This document shows positions 46,655-55,916 of a stretch of DNA of 64,000 nucleotides, in pieces; the first letter of the stretch is position 1, and each line of letters opens with the position of its first letter. Source of the DNA: Delphinus delphis (taxonomy: Eukaryota; Chordata; Mammalia; Artiodactyla; Delphinidae). Below the pieces are notes generated by a model that saw only the letters and a program-made list of their open reading frames with translations, was not told where the DNA came from and did not search any database. Both the position numbers and the translations under genes were made by a program. Location: assembly GCF_949987515.2 (NCBI RefSeq), contig NC_082687.1, positions 114,991,838 to 115,055,837 on the forward strand. The letters are read 5' to 3'.

Positions 46655-47186
46655 TGTTATGATTTTGTTAAATCAACAGTTGTTAAGTAGAACCACAGGG
46701 TGCCATATGATGAGCACAGTTCAACAAAAGGCCACGAGAGGAACTGAAATAGTTATCTCAATATTTATTACTCACAGGTCTTGGTGGAACTACAAGGCAT
46801 GCCTCATGAGCCACATGGGTAGGTCAAGGCAGGGTGCGGGAAGAGCGAGAGTGATGTGCCGTTATTAGGGTCTGTTGGTGGAATGCTTTGGGGTTCCTGG
46901 GCTAAGGCCTGTGACAAAGTCAACCCACAAAGAGGAATTTTGGTAAGCTCCATGGGGTCTTACCTAAGAGGTGCACAAGAAGGCACTGGGAGGTAGAAGA
47001 GACTGTTTATCACATTGGGGAAGTCATATCAGGAACTTTCATTTACCTGTGACTCTGTGGGCTGTTATCTAGGGCATATGCTTGCATGATGGGCTAATGT
47101 TAATTTAAGGCTCCTGCCGGCCCCTTGGCCAAACAAAATGGATGCCAAGGTGGCAGTGCCATGGAATGGCTTAGCTAGTCTTGACA
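46655..47186 (-). mobile_element. Solo endogenous retrovirus LTR (532 bp) in LINE-1
   Basis: It starts TGTTATGATTTT and ends CTAGTCTTGACA on plus, giving retroviral TGT...ACA termini at exactly the points where LINE-1 similarity stops and resumes. GC is higher than in the flanks. On the minus strand an AATAAA lies in the sequence GAGTAATAAATATTGAG (about 46774), so LTR sense is minus. Flanking pentamers ACAAC (46650-46654) and CGAAC (47187-47191) agree at three of five positions, consistent with an aged 5-bp duplication. No internal retroviral genes. Family not named. Confidence 0.8.
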
Positions 47187-47417
47187 CGAACGTCTCCCCA
47201 TTCCCGCCAACTCCAGCCCCTAGCAAACACTATTCTATGCTTTGTTTTTTGATATTGACTTTTTGGGGGGATTTCACATGTAAGTGATACCATACAGTAT
47301 TTGTCTTTCTGTTTCTGACTTATTTCACTTAGGATAATGTCCTTAAGTTCCATTCATGTTGTCACAAATAGCAGGATTTCCTTCTTTTTTACTGCTGAAT
47401 AATATTCCATTGGGTGG

Positions 47418-47420
<3 letters not shown>

Positions 47421-47469
<49 letters not shown>
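47421..47469. repeat. (TG)24 microsatellite within LINE-1
   Basis: Forty-nine bases of uninterrupted TG. It sits where related LINE-1 copies have a short ATGTGTACCACATC-type stretch after ATATTCCATTG, so it grew from a TGTG-containing seed inside the element. Confidence 0.97.
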
Positions 47470-47472
<3 letters not shown>

Positions 47473-48270
47473 ACATTTTACTCTCCATTCATGCATGGAT
47501 GGATGCTTAGGTAGTTTCCATATTTTGACTATTGTGAAAAATGCTGCAATAAATATGGGAATGCAGAAACCTCTTTGCGATACTATTTTCAATTCTTTCG
47601 ATGTATACACATCAGTGGGATTTCTGGATCATATAGCAGATCTATTTTTAATTTTTTAAGGAACCTTCATACTCTTTTCCATAATGGCTGCACCAATATA
47701 CACTCCCACCAACAATGTATAAGGGCTCCCTTTTCTTCACATCCTCACCAGCAGTTATATTTTGTCTTTTAGATAATAGCCATTGTAACAGGAATGAAAT
47801 GATATCTCGTCATTTTGACCTGTATTTTTCCTGATGATTAGTGATGTTGAGCACCTTTCATAAACTTGTTTGCCATTTGTATATCTTCTTTGGATAAATA
47901 TCTATTTAGTTTCTTTGCCCATTTTAAAAATTGGATTATTTGTGGTTTTTTGCTTTTCTATTGAGCTATAAGAGTTCCTTATATATTTTAGACACTAACT
48001 TCTTGTCAGAAACTAGCTTCTTGTCAATATTTTTCCCATTCCATAGGTTGCTTTTTCATTTTGTTGAGGGTTTCCTTTACTGTGCAGAAGCTTTTTAACT
48101 GAGGTAGTTCTACAGGTATATTTTTGCTTTTGTTGCTTATACTTTTTGTGTCATATGCAAAAAATCTTTGCCAAAACCAATATCAGGAAGTTATTTTCCT
48201 ACATTTTCTTCTAGGGGGTTCAGGTTTTATATGTAAGTCTTTAATCCATTTTGAGTTAATTTTTGTAAAA

Positions 48271-48515
48271 ATTCTTGTTGAGTTAATATAGGCCTTGATA
48301 CTCAGTTAAATGGATTCAGCTTCATAACTACAAAAACTAAAAGAAGAGGTAGATTAAATGGAACTAGGATTGTTTGAAAAAATAAAAGGCAAGAAGCTTG
48401 GCTAACAAGTCAAGAGAAGATTAGTATGTGAGGAAGAAGAGTGTCACTGCCAGTTAATGGGGAAAGAGAAAAAAAATTAAGAGAAACTGCCTAGATTACA
48501 TAAACTTTAGGGAAG
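48271..48515. other. Unassigned sequence
   Basis: Nothing recognised between the LINE-1 and the MaLR LTR. Confidence 0.4.
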
Positions 48516-48521
48516 AGGAAT

Positions 48522-48884
48522 TGTCTTAGTTTGTTTGCACTGCCATAACAAAGCAACACAGACTATGGGCTTATAAACAATAAACATTTATTTCTTACAG
48601 TTTTGGAGACAGGAAGTCCAAGTTACAGTGCCAGCATATTTCTGGTGAGAGCTCTCTTCTGGGTTGTAGACTGCCAACTTTTCATTGTATCCTCATGGCA
48701 GAAGGGGCAAGGGAGCTCTCTAGGGCCTCATTTATAAGGGTACTAATTCCATTCTTGAAGTGTCCATTCTCATGACCTGTAATCGCACTGTAAAAGCCCA
48801 CGTCTTAATACCATTATATTGACATTAGGTTTCAACACATGGATTGGGGGATGGGAGCATAAACATTCAGCCTGTAGCAGGAAT
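48522..48884 (-). mobile_element. MLT1-class MaLR LTR, antisense
   Basis: On plus: TTAGTTTGTTTGCACTGCC, ATAACAAAGCAACACAGACT, TAAACATTTATTTCTTACAG, TTTTGGAGACAGGAAGTCCA, TGAGAGCTCTCTTCTGGG, CTCATGGCAGAAGGGGC, AACACATGGATTGGGGGATG and AGCCTGTAGCAGG. This is the reverse complement of an MLT1/MST-type LTR, near complete and without internal sequence. Confidence 0.88.
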
Positions 48885-49104
48885 AAAAGGGTTTTTGTTG
48901 TCATTTTGTATTGTTTTGTTTTTCCTCAGTCATGTTCTTGAATGCCTTGAGCAACATATTTGTGTTGCTTTTATATGCTAAGACAGTTCTTTTGAAATTA
49001 AGAGCACAGAGGCTGATTTTTATTTTAACCACATGGAGTTCCTTTTCCATTAAAACACAAATAGCCTGAGGAAAGGAAAGCACTGTAATCATTCATACAG
49101 TCAC
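48885..49104. other. Unassigned sequence
   Basis: Nothing recognised. A 63-aa minus frame has no motif. Confidence 0.35.
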
Positions 49105-49310
49105 TCCTTCATTTATTTCTTCATCAATCTAATACTTATTGTGCACTTATTTTGTGCCAGGTTATATCCTCTGTGCTTGGTACTATTTAAAGAAGAAAAC
49201 AGAAAAGAATGTCCATCCTCATAAAACTCCTCATAAAACTTGCATTCTAGCAGGAGGAGACAGAACACGATAATAATGTCAGCTGTGTAGTAAGTTAGAA
49301 GCTGTAAGAG
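49105..49310 (-). mobile_element. L2 3' end, antisense
   Basis: CTTCATTTATTTCTTCATCA, CTTATTGTGCACTTATTTTG, TGCCAGGTTATATCCTCTGTG, CTTGCATTCTAGCAGGAGGA and GACAGAACACGATAATAATG correspond in order to the reverse complement of the L2 3' end. Confidence 0.65.
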
Positions 49311-51280
49311 CAATGTATAACAGTCTTCACTTTTGTTGTTATGCTTCTCCTGGCCTCAGATAAAATAAATCGACTTATTTCTCAAGGGAATTTTTTCCCA
49401 ATGTTGTCACCTTCCTTCTTCATCAGATGATTGCTGCTGATGGTGAAGTCTTTTTCTCTAAAATTTCCAAAAGAGATTTAACATAGTTCAACACACTTTC
49501 TAAAAATTGTATATAACCCTGCTGTTCTTTTCATATCCATTATTTGTCTTCATATATAGAAAACTGAAAAAAAAATGAGAAAATACTTCATAATACATTT
49601 TCTCTTGACATACTAGGAATAAAGTGAATTTAGATTCAATTTTATCTTCACAAAAATCTTGGTTTTATGTGAAAGTAAATGCAGTTATATCTTACAGGGA
49701 TTTGACTTTACATAAGTAGAGGAGCTAGTTAAGTAGTTTCTGTAAAGCTATGGTCATGTTTGACGCAGCACCTTGAAGCCAGAGAATAGCAGGCAGTTAG
49801 GAAAGAAAGATGGATGTATGGTGGGGAGAAGAACAAGCTGGTACCCACAAATATGACCTGGAGCCCATGAGGACAGACAAATCTGTGTAACTTATTATTA
49901 CCTCTGACTTTGATAAAAAACGGGGGTGAGGGGCAGGGACCTCATTATAAAGGGAAACACATACACCTGGCATAGAACTCAGAGAAGCTGAAGAAGGATG
50001 CGCGGGAATGTGGAATGGTTGAATGCAGTGAGAAAAACAAGAATGTATATGAGGTACAGAAAATGGCTGCTGTTTCACTTTTGCCTTTCAATCTCCAGCA
50101 AGAATCTCTCTCATGGCCCACGCTAACTGGAGACAAATCGGAAAGGAATTCTAGGAAATGAAGTTTAGCTCCTCCAAGGTGACTCATTGCAAAGTCATCA
50201 CAGATATCATTACAGAATTTCTCTATTTTCACAGAGAAATTGGTTTGAGTACCAGTCTCCTAGGCTATGTCTACAAATTAATTTCAGAAAAATAAACTCT
50301 AAAAACTACTTTTTTAAAAAGGTTTCTTTCACATAGGAAAATTGTCTTATGGTAAAAAATTATAGAAACACAAAATTACAGTCTTGTGAAGTAAAGATTA
50401 TGATTTCCATGTATCTTCATTCAATTTCCATAAAGGTGACTGGACTCCAATTTTTTCATTCTCTTTGTCACTTGGCTAGCAATTCATATTCCAGGAGAGT
50501 GAGGCTCCTATGGAACCCCTCCTGGAGTTGTTTCCTGGCTCTCTGGACCTGATATACATGATGCCTGCAAATTACAGAACTGAGTCATCTATTTAATAAC
50601 TCAGGCCAAAACCAAATATTTTCCTCTTTCTAACAGTACCACAATTTCCTTTAGAAACTTTAGTTTTCTCCATTAGTTAATGTTTATAAGATAATCTTGA
50701 GCATGTAGCTCAAGCTAGGTCGATAACAATGATACAACAGTTCAAAAAATAATCGATCATGAAGACAGCTACTATATTAATTTTAATTAATAATAGTTAA
50801 TAAGGGACCCAAAATATTACTTGATGTTCAAAGAATGCTTCATAAAGATCAGGCCTGCATACGCCCCAGGTATATGTATTAATCAGTGCTCTATAAATAG
50901 TTTATTTTTATACTGTCAATCCTAGAATTGTAACAGAAAACAAGAGGTCAGTGCTGAAACAAAATTATAGTTGGCACAGTAAATGAGCCTGAAAGAATAA
51001 ATCCAGAGTAGCATGAAACATTGCCTTAGACTTAGACAACAATCAGTACCAGTCCAAGCTGGTCAAGAAGCTGAAAGCACATGCTGTTTAGCATGTAACT
51101 CTCTCTCACAAATTTAAACTTCTGCCAGATACTCTCTTGCTTTGTTTGTAGACATAGACTTTGATAGTTATTTAGAGTTAGAGAAGTTAACAATAGCATA
51201 TAGGAAAAATACATTCAGAAACTATTTTTTATTGGACTATATTTTGGAGAAAATGAAATAGAATGTGATGATCTTACAGA
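49311..51280. other. Unassigned sequence
   Basis: About 2 kb with no recognisable repeat or gene. Two overlapping minus frames of 93 and 95 aa (49797-50232) lie in a somewhat GC-richer patch but show no domain. Confidence 0.45.
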
Positions 51281-51284
51281 GCAA

Positions 51285-52505
51285 CCACTTTCTAAGTGTA
51301 TCCATCCACTTGCTTGGGGAGCCCACAACACTTTCAGGGGGTCCAAGAGATCAATACTATTTTTGTAGTAATGTTAGGATGTTATTTTCTTTTTTTCATT
51401 GTGTTAATATTTCATTGAGTTTGCCACTAAAGTGGCAAACTCAGTGGTGAGTAAAACTGCTGATGCTTTAGCATGAATCAAGACAGTGGCACCCAACACT
51501 TCTGATAGTAATTGTTTTTTTAGCAGCAAATGCTCATTGTACAACAAAAAAACACAAGCCAGATTTCATTTTCAATGAAGATATAAAAGTTAATATCATT
51601 AAATATTGACAACAGCGCATGTGTATTTTTAATATTACATGTGAAAACATGTAAAGTGAAGATATGCATACAGCACTAATGGTGCATATCAAAGTACAAT
51701 TGTTGCCTTAAGTGAAAACACCTGAGTGATTGATTTGAGAATGGAATAGTGGCTTTTTTCAAATGACCACAATTTATGCTTGAAAGAATGACTGAGAGAT
51801 AAACTGGGGTTATACTGGCTTAAGTGTTTGTCAGACATTTTCTTGGAAATGAACTGAGACTGACACTTTAAGAAAAATAACTTAAAATTTGAACTTAAGA
51901 GCAAACATTAGAATTTTGAAAAATTGTATATCCCACTCTAAGCTTGATACCTTCCAGTCTTAAATACTTTTCTGATGAGGAAATTAACAAATGCAATTAT
52001 TTTTATTTTGTATAATAAAATGTGTCAACATTTGGACCTGTTTTTTATAATACAAACAATCAACTTTTTCGAAATGACCAACGCATTATGTTGCAAAATC
52101 ATGCATGGATAAAATGTTCATTCAAAATACAAATAGGTCCAGTGGATTTTAATGTCACACACAGTGATATTCCACACTGAAACTAACTTTTACTTATGTT
52201 TTGGTTTATCATCAAAGAAGAATATCTACAATTATCTAGAAATATATATATATATATATAAAAATATTGAAAATGTAAAACAATTATATTTCCTTATTAA
52301 TTTTTGCATTAAAATATTTTTACAAAAGTAAGATATAACAGGTTTATTGCTATTATAAAAAGACATGATATATACATATTTTAGTATTACCCTTTTCAGT
52401 ACAGTAAAGAACCACATATAAGAAAGAAATAAAAGCCTTTTGGGGCGGTGTCAAAAAAATTTTAAGTTTGTAAGTTTCCTGAAAATTTGATTACCACTGT
52501 TCTAA
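51285..52505 (+). mobile_element. hAT-superfamily DNA transposon remnant with transposase relic
   Basis: From 5' to 3': TCAGGGGGTCCAAGAGATC, TGGTGAGTAAAACTGCTGAT, TAGCATGAATCAAGACAGTG (the KTAGALARIKAV segment), GATATGCATACAGCACTAAT, TGCTTGAAAGAATGACTGAG (LKERLT), TTTGTCAGACATTTTCTTGG (LADIFS), GTGTCAACATTTGGACCTG, TTGCAAAATCATGCATGGAT (LQNHAW) and CATCAAAGAAGAATATCTAC (IKEEYPQ). It ends with GATTACCACTGTTC where the right terminal repeat is expected. This matches, from memory, the hAT transposase group that also gave rise to the mammalian ZBED5/FAM200 and GTF2IRD2 genes. Many stops and frameshifts; the left terminus is eroded or missing. Confidence 0.72.
52242..52260. repeat. (AT)n microsatellite
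   Basis: Nineteen bases of alternating AT arising inside the hAT remnant near the end of the transposase region. Confidence 0.9.
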
Positions 52506-52589
52506 AGAGTAGAAATATAAAATATATACACTGTTTATTTTAGTAAAACGCCTCTAGTCTTCTTTTACTATTTTAAAGTCACTTATCTT

Positions 52590-52720
52590 AGATCATTCAT
52601 TCATTTTTTTCAACAAAGGTTTATTGAACAACTGTAGTGCAGTAGCCACTTTTGTGGTTGCTGGGATATGAAAGTGAACAAATAGACCTCTTTGCTCTTA
52701 CATGGCTGCTCTTTTGTCCC
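52590..52720 (-). mobile_element. L2 3' end, antisense
   Basis: ATCATTCATTCATTTTTTTC, AACAAAGGTTTATTGAACAA, TGGTTGCTGGGATATGAAAG, TGAACAAATAGACCTCTTTG and CTCTTACATGGCTGC follow the reverse complement of the L2 3' end. Confidence 0.65.
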
Positions 52721-53500
52721 TCCTTCTTAGAGACAATAATCCTTACTCCTTCACCTTCTGGTAAGGTCTTGGTGACTCTGGTCTCATTGTCTTAAGATTT
52801 TGAAAATGTATATAAAAAACCTAAAATAAAATCTTGCAATAAAAAAAGTATTTTTAAAAGTCTTTAAACAGGTTTATCAGTTTTATTCCCATAGCTATTG
52901 TAGTTAAAGTCAGTTCTTCAATTCTGATAAACTTTATTTTTATTCAATTTTATTTGACTTATCACATTTTTCAACACTGTCATTTCAAACGTTTCCAGGC
53001 TTTTATAGTTCCCATCCCCACACGCCTACACATGTCTTTATAGTAGACCTCTCCTACTCAGAGTAAAGTCTGAATTGTGGGAAATCGACCAGTCTTGGAA
53101 ATAGATATTGGAGAGCTGTTCTTTAGTAACTGATTTCTCACTCCATGAGGATGAATGCATTTTTAAAGACATAGGTGCATACTGGGAAGCAAGTCCAAAA
53201 TCCTCTAATTGGAGAGTAAACAGATAAAGCAGTAAGAGAAATTGGGGAAAAGAAATGAATCAGAAGAAGATTGGTGAATATCCAGGATCTTGAAAACTAA
53301 GAGAGAATGTAGTTTCAAATAGAATAGAAAATTTACATGATCAAACGCTACTGAAAATTCGAGGAGGAATATAGTTGCTTGTACATATTAACATAATTAA
53401 ATCTAATTAGTTAGAATTTTCGTTGTTGTTAATTGAACAGTTTCTCCAGCTTGGCAGTAAAATATTTTCAGGAAAAGCGGTCGTCTAAAAGTATGAATAA
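52721..53500. other. Unassigned sequence
   Basis: Nothing recognised. Confidence 0.4.
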
Positions 53501-53504
53501 CCTT

Positions 53505-53685
53505 GAGCTGGAAAACTTTTTAACTCTTACCCTTCCACTCAACTTCTGCAAATTGTGCAACGTCTGTTGATGTTTCCTGACATTCAAAATGTGTAGAGTA
53601 ATACCTACCCTATTTATCAGTTTGTGAAAAGCAAATTAATATTATATTAAATGTACTTTGTAAAAGATCACATAATTTTAAGTAG
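53505..53685 (+). mobile_element. MIR, ancient
   Basis: TTGTGCAACGTCTGTTGATG, TTTCCTGACATTCAAAATG, GAGTAATACCTACCCTATTT, GTGAAAAGCAAATTAATATT and AATGTACTTTGTAAAAG follow the MIR core to 3' part in order. Confidence 0.6.
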
Positions 53686-54465
53686 ACATTTGTTTTAGAA
53701 AAATATAGATTTTTGACTTACTGGCTTCTTTATTTCCACTTTTCTCTCCCCAGCCCCATCTAGTACATTTTAAATGCAATTATCACAAGATGACAATGGC
53801 CTAATATTGTATCTTTAAGAGCTTCTTTATCAGGAATTTATCATTTTAAAAAAAGTCATCAGGACCATAAAAATGTGATTGACATCTATATAAGGAAATT
53901 GCACTAAAGTAACCTACTGAAATCTTGAGACTGGAAAAAAAATAGTGGAAAGTTAGAAGACAAGATGACATAACAAAAAAGTGAATTAGCAAAATCAATG
54001 ATAACTTGTCAACCAGAACTTGACAAAAGAAATATTTGACTGCAATGCCAATAATTTGTCTTTGAATAGTCATCTGAAACATTTACGGTGCTAAGATTTT
54101 CAAAATCCTCCTCATATACACAGAACATAAATTTTTGTCACAATTAATTTTCCTAAATGACTCTGGGAAAATATTTTTAAGTGTCATTTCATATAACTTT
54201 CACTGAAACCAAGTATTGCTGTTTATTGACAATAATGTAGTCTGGAAATAAATCTGAAGAATTATTTGGTTTTATTAAACCACATTTAGCACTGATTAAT
54301 TTAAGAGAAAGTGAGTTTTAGAATTATCAACCACTGTATGTATCTCTATGTAACTTCCCAGACTGCTTCTTTGACAACAGGATTTTAAATAAATAAATCA
54401 ATAGGTATCTATTTGATGTAATGTTGACATACCCACATATTATAGGTATAGCATATTTGTGTGTA
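53686..54465. other. Unassigned AT-rich sequence
   Basis: No repeat or gene recognised. A 78-aa minus frame (53846-54082) has no motif. Confidence 0.4.
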
Positions 54466-54469
54466 TAAA

Positions 54470-54655
54470 ATCCTGCCTTTTCTAACTTCCCTTTCTCAGC
54501 TTAGCCTCAAGCCTCCACAGTTGCTCTGCCTCCACAGTTGCTCTTCCTTTATCCTGTAATGTTCTTGATCATCCAGATCTTTATATGGTTCACTACATTA
54601 TTTAAGTCTGATAAAATATCACTTTCTCAAAATTTTCTTTCTTTACTGTCCTATC
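54470..54655 (+). mobile_element. Possible L2 3' region
   Basis: ACATTATTTAAGTCTGATAA, AATATCACTTTCTCAAAATT, TTCTTTCTTTACTGTCCTAT resemble the L2 segment that in better copies reads as a GTCTCTGCTCAAATGTCACC, TTCTCAG, CCTTCCCTGACC series. A 17-bp unit starting GCCTCCACAGTTG is tandemly duplicated at 54511-54544 upstream. Confidence 0.4.
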
Positions 54656-54669
54656 AAAAACTCAAGCAG

Positions 54670-54853
54670 AAGGGCTTCCCTGGTGGTTGAGAGTCCGCCT
54701 GCTGATGCAGGGGACGCGGGTTCGTGCCCCGGTCCGGAAAGATCCCACATGCCGCGGAGCGGCTGGGCGCGTGAGCCATGGCCGCTGAGCCTGCGCGTCC
54801 GGAGCCTGTGTTCCACAACGGGAGAGGCCACAGCAGTGAGAGGCCCGCGTACC

Positions 54854-54884
<31 letters not shown>
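54670..54884 (+). mobile_element. CHR-type SINE with A-box deletion and long A tail
   Basis: Body GCTTCCCTGGTGG is followed directly by TTGAGAGTCCGCC. The eight bases CGCAGTGG, present in the other cetacean-type copies here, are missing, removing most of the pol III A box. The B-box region (GGGTTCGTGCCCCGG) and body through GAGAGGCCCGCGTACCGC are intact, followed by 34 uninterrupted A (54856-54889). AAAAACTCAAGCAG at 54656-54669 and 54885-54898 is a 14-bp exact target-site duplication. The long pure tail suggests the most recent insertion in the window. Several spurious frames cross it. Confidence 0.97.
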
Positions 54885-54892
<8 letters not shown>

Positions 54893-54899
54893 AAGCAGG

Positions 54900-55084
54900 G
54901 AGTACAGAACAAGTCATCTTCTGCATAACAGTTATCCACGTGGCTGAAGACAACCATGAGCTTTCTCTGGTACAGGATATATATCCTTAATTTCATTGTT
55001 CAGTATTTGATGAATTTGGATATTCTCGATATTCTCAACTCTCAACAATGGAACCGTTCCATTGTTCTCCAAATTGACATCATA
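54900..55084. other. Unassigned, with a perfect 23-bp palindrome
   Basis: 55044-55066 has 11-bp arms (AACAATGGAAC and its exact complement) around one central C. Otherwise nothing firm, although the sequence may be the upstream part of the CR1/L3-like remnant that follows. Confidence 0.6.
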
Positions 55085-55262
55085 CTTCTTAAGACAAAGG
55101 TATAAAACTGAATAAATTATCATGTGTGGCCTGACCAGTAAAGAGCAGAAAAGAGCTATCACCTCCCTTATTCTAAATGCTTGACTTCTATTACAGTACC
55201 TGAGATTATAGTAGCATGCCTGTGAGATGTATCTCACTGTTGACTCACAATGAGACTACTAC
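55085..55262 (+). mobile_element. CR1/L3-like ancient LINE remnant
   Basis: TCATGTGTGGCCTGACCAGT, AGCTATCACCTCCCTTATTC, TAAATGCTTGACTTCTATTA, CAGTACCTGAGATTATAGTA, GAGATGTATCTCACTGTTGA and CTCACAATGAG match in order a conserved mammalian interspersed repeat that I place with the CR1/L3 LINEs. The pattern is confident, the family name less so. Confidence 0.5.
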
Positions 55263-55352
55263 AAATTTAAGTGCCTAAATAATGTTAATAAGCCATTTTC
55301 CTCTTTTGGCATAATTTTACCTAAATTTGATTTTTTGAAACACTTTATTTTT

Positions 55353-55901
55353 TTAAGTTTATTTTATTGAAGTATAGTTGATTTACAATGTTGTGTTAAT
55401 TTCTGCTGTACAGAAAAGAGATTCAGATATACATATGTATATATACAATATTTTTCATATTCCTTTACACTATGGTTTATCACATGATGTTGAATATAGT
55501 TCCCTGTGCTATACAGTAGGACATTGTTGTTTATTCATTCTATATGTAATAGTTTGCATCTGCTAATTCCAAACTCCCTATCCATCCCTCCATTATCCCT
55601 TTTCCCCCTTGGCAACCACAAGTCCATTCTCTATGTTGTTAGTCTGTTTCTGTTTCCTGCGTAAGTTTATTTGCCATAGTTTAGATTCCACATATAAGTG
55701 ATATCACATGGTATTTGTCTTTCTCTTTCTGACTTGTTTCACTTAATATGATAATCTCTAGGTCCATTCATGTTGCTGCAAATGGCATTATTTCATTCTT
55801 TTTTATGGCTGAGTAGTATTCCTTTGTATATGTACAACATCTCCTTTATCCATTTATCTGTCAGTGGACATTTAGGTTTTTTCCATGTCTTGACTATTGG
55901 A
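55353..55901 (-). mobile_element. LINE-1, cetartiodactyl type, 549 bp, 15-bp TSD
   Basis: Antisense 3' UTR (TTGAAGTATAGTTGATTTAC, GTTCCCTGTGCTATACAGTA) running to the ORF2 tip (TTTAGGTTTTTTCCATGTC). AAACACTTTATTTTT at 55338-55352 and 55902-55916 is an exact target-site duplication. The T-rich right end of the left copy merges with the tail. 5'-truncated. Confidence 0.96.
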
Positions 55902-55916
55902 AAACACTTTATTTTT

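Larger units (their letters stand above)
46478..48270 (-). mobile_element. LINE-1 (older), interrupted by an LTR and a TG expansion
   Basis: Antisense 3' UTR (CATCTATCACCTCACATAA, GTCACCATGCTGTACATTAA) continues, after the LTR at 46655-47186, with CCCGCCAACTCCAGCCCCTA, CTTAGGATAATGTCCTTAAG and the ORF2 C-terminal part, ending near TTAATCCATTTTGAGTTAAT. The two halves abut in LINE-1 order (CTCTTTGAACAAC, then GTCTCCCCATTCCC), which defines the LTR insertion. ORF2 frames are short and broken. Confidence 0.87.

Noticed and set aside
47389..47610. 73-codon minus frame with His-Thr repeats
   Set aside because: It is LINE-1 ORF2 C-terminal sequence running into the (TG)24 tract.
54643..54996. 117-codon minus frame with a phenylalanine run
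   Set aside because: It translates the SINE and its poly(A) tail. The Phe run is the antisense of the tail.
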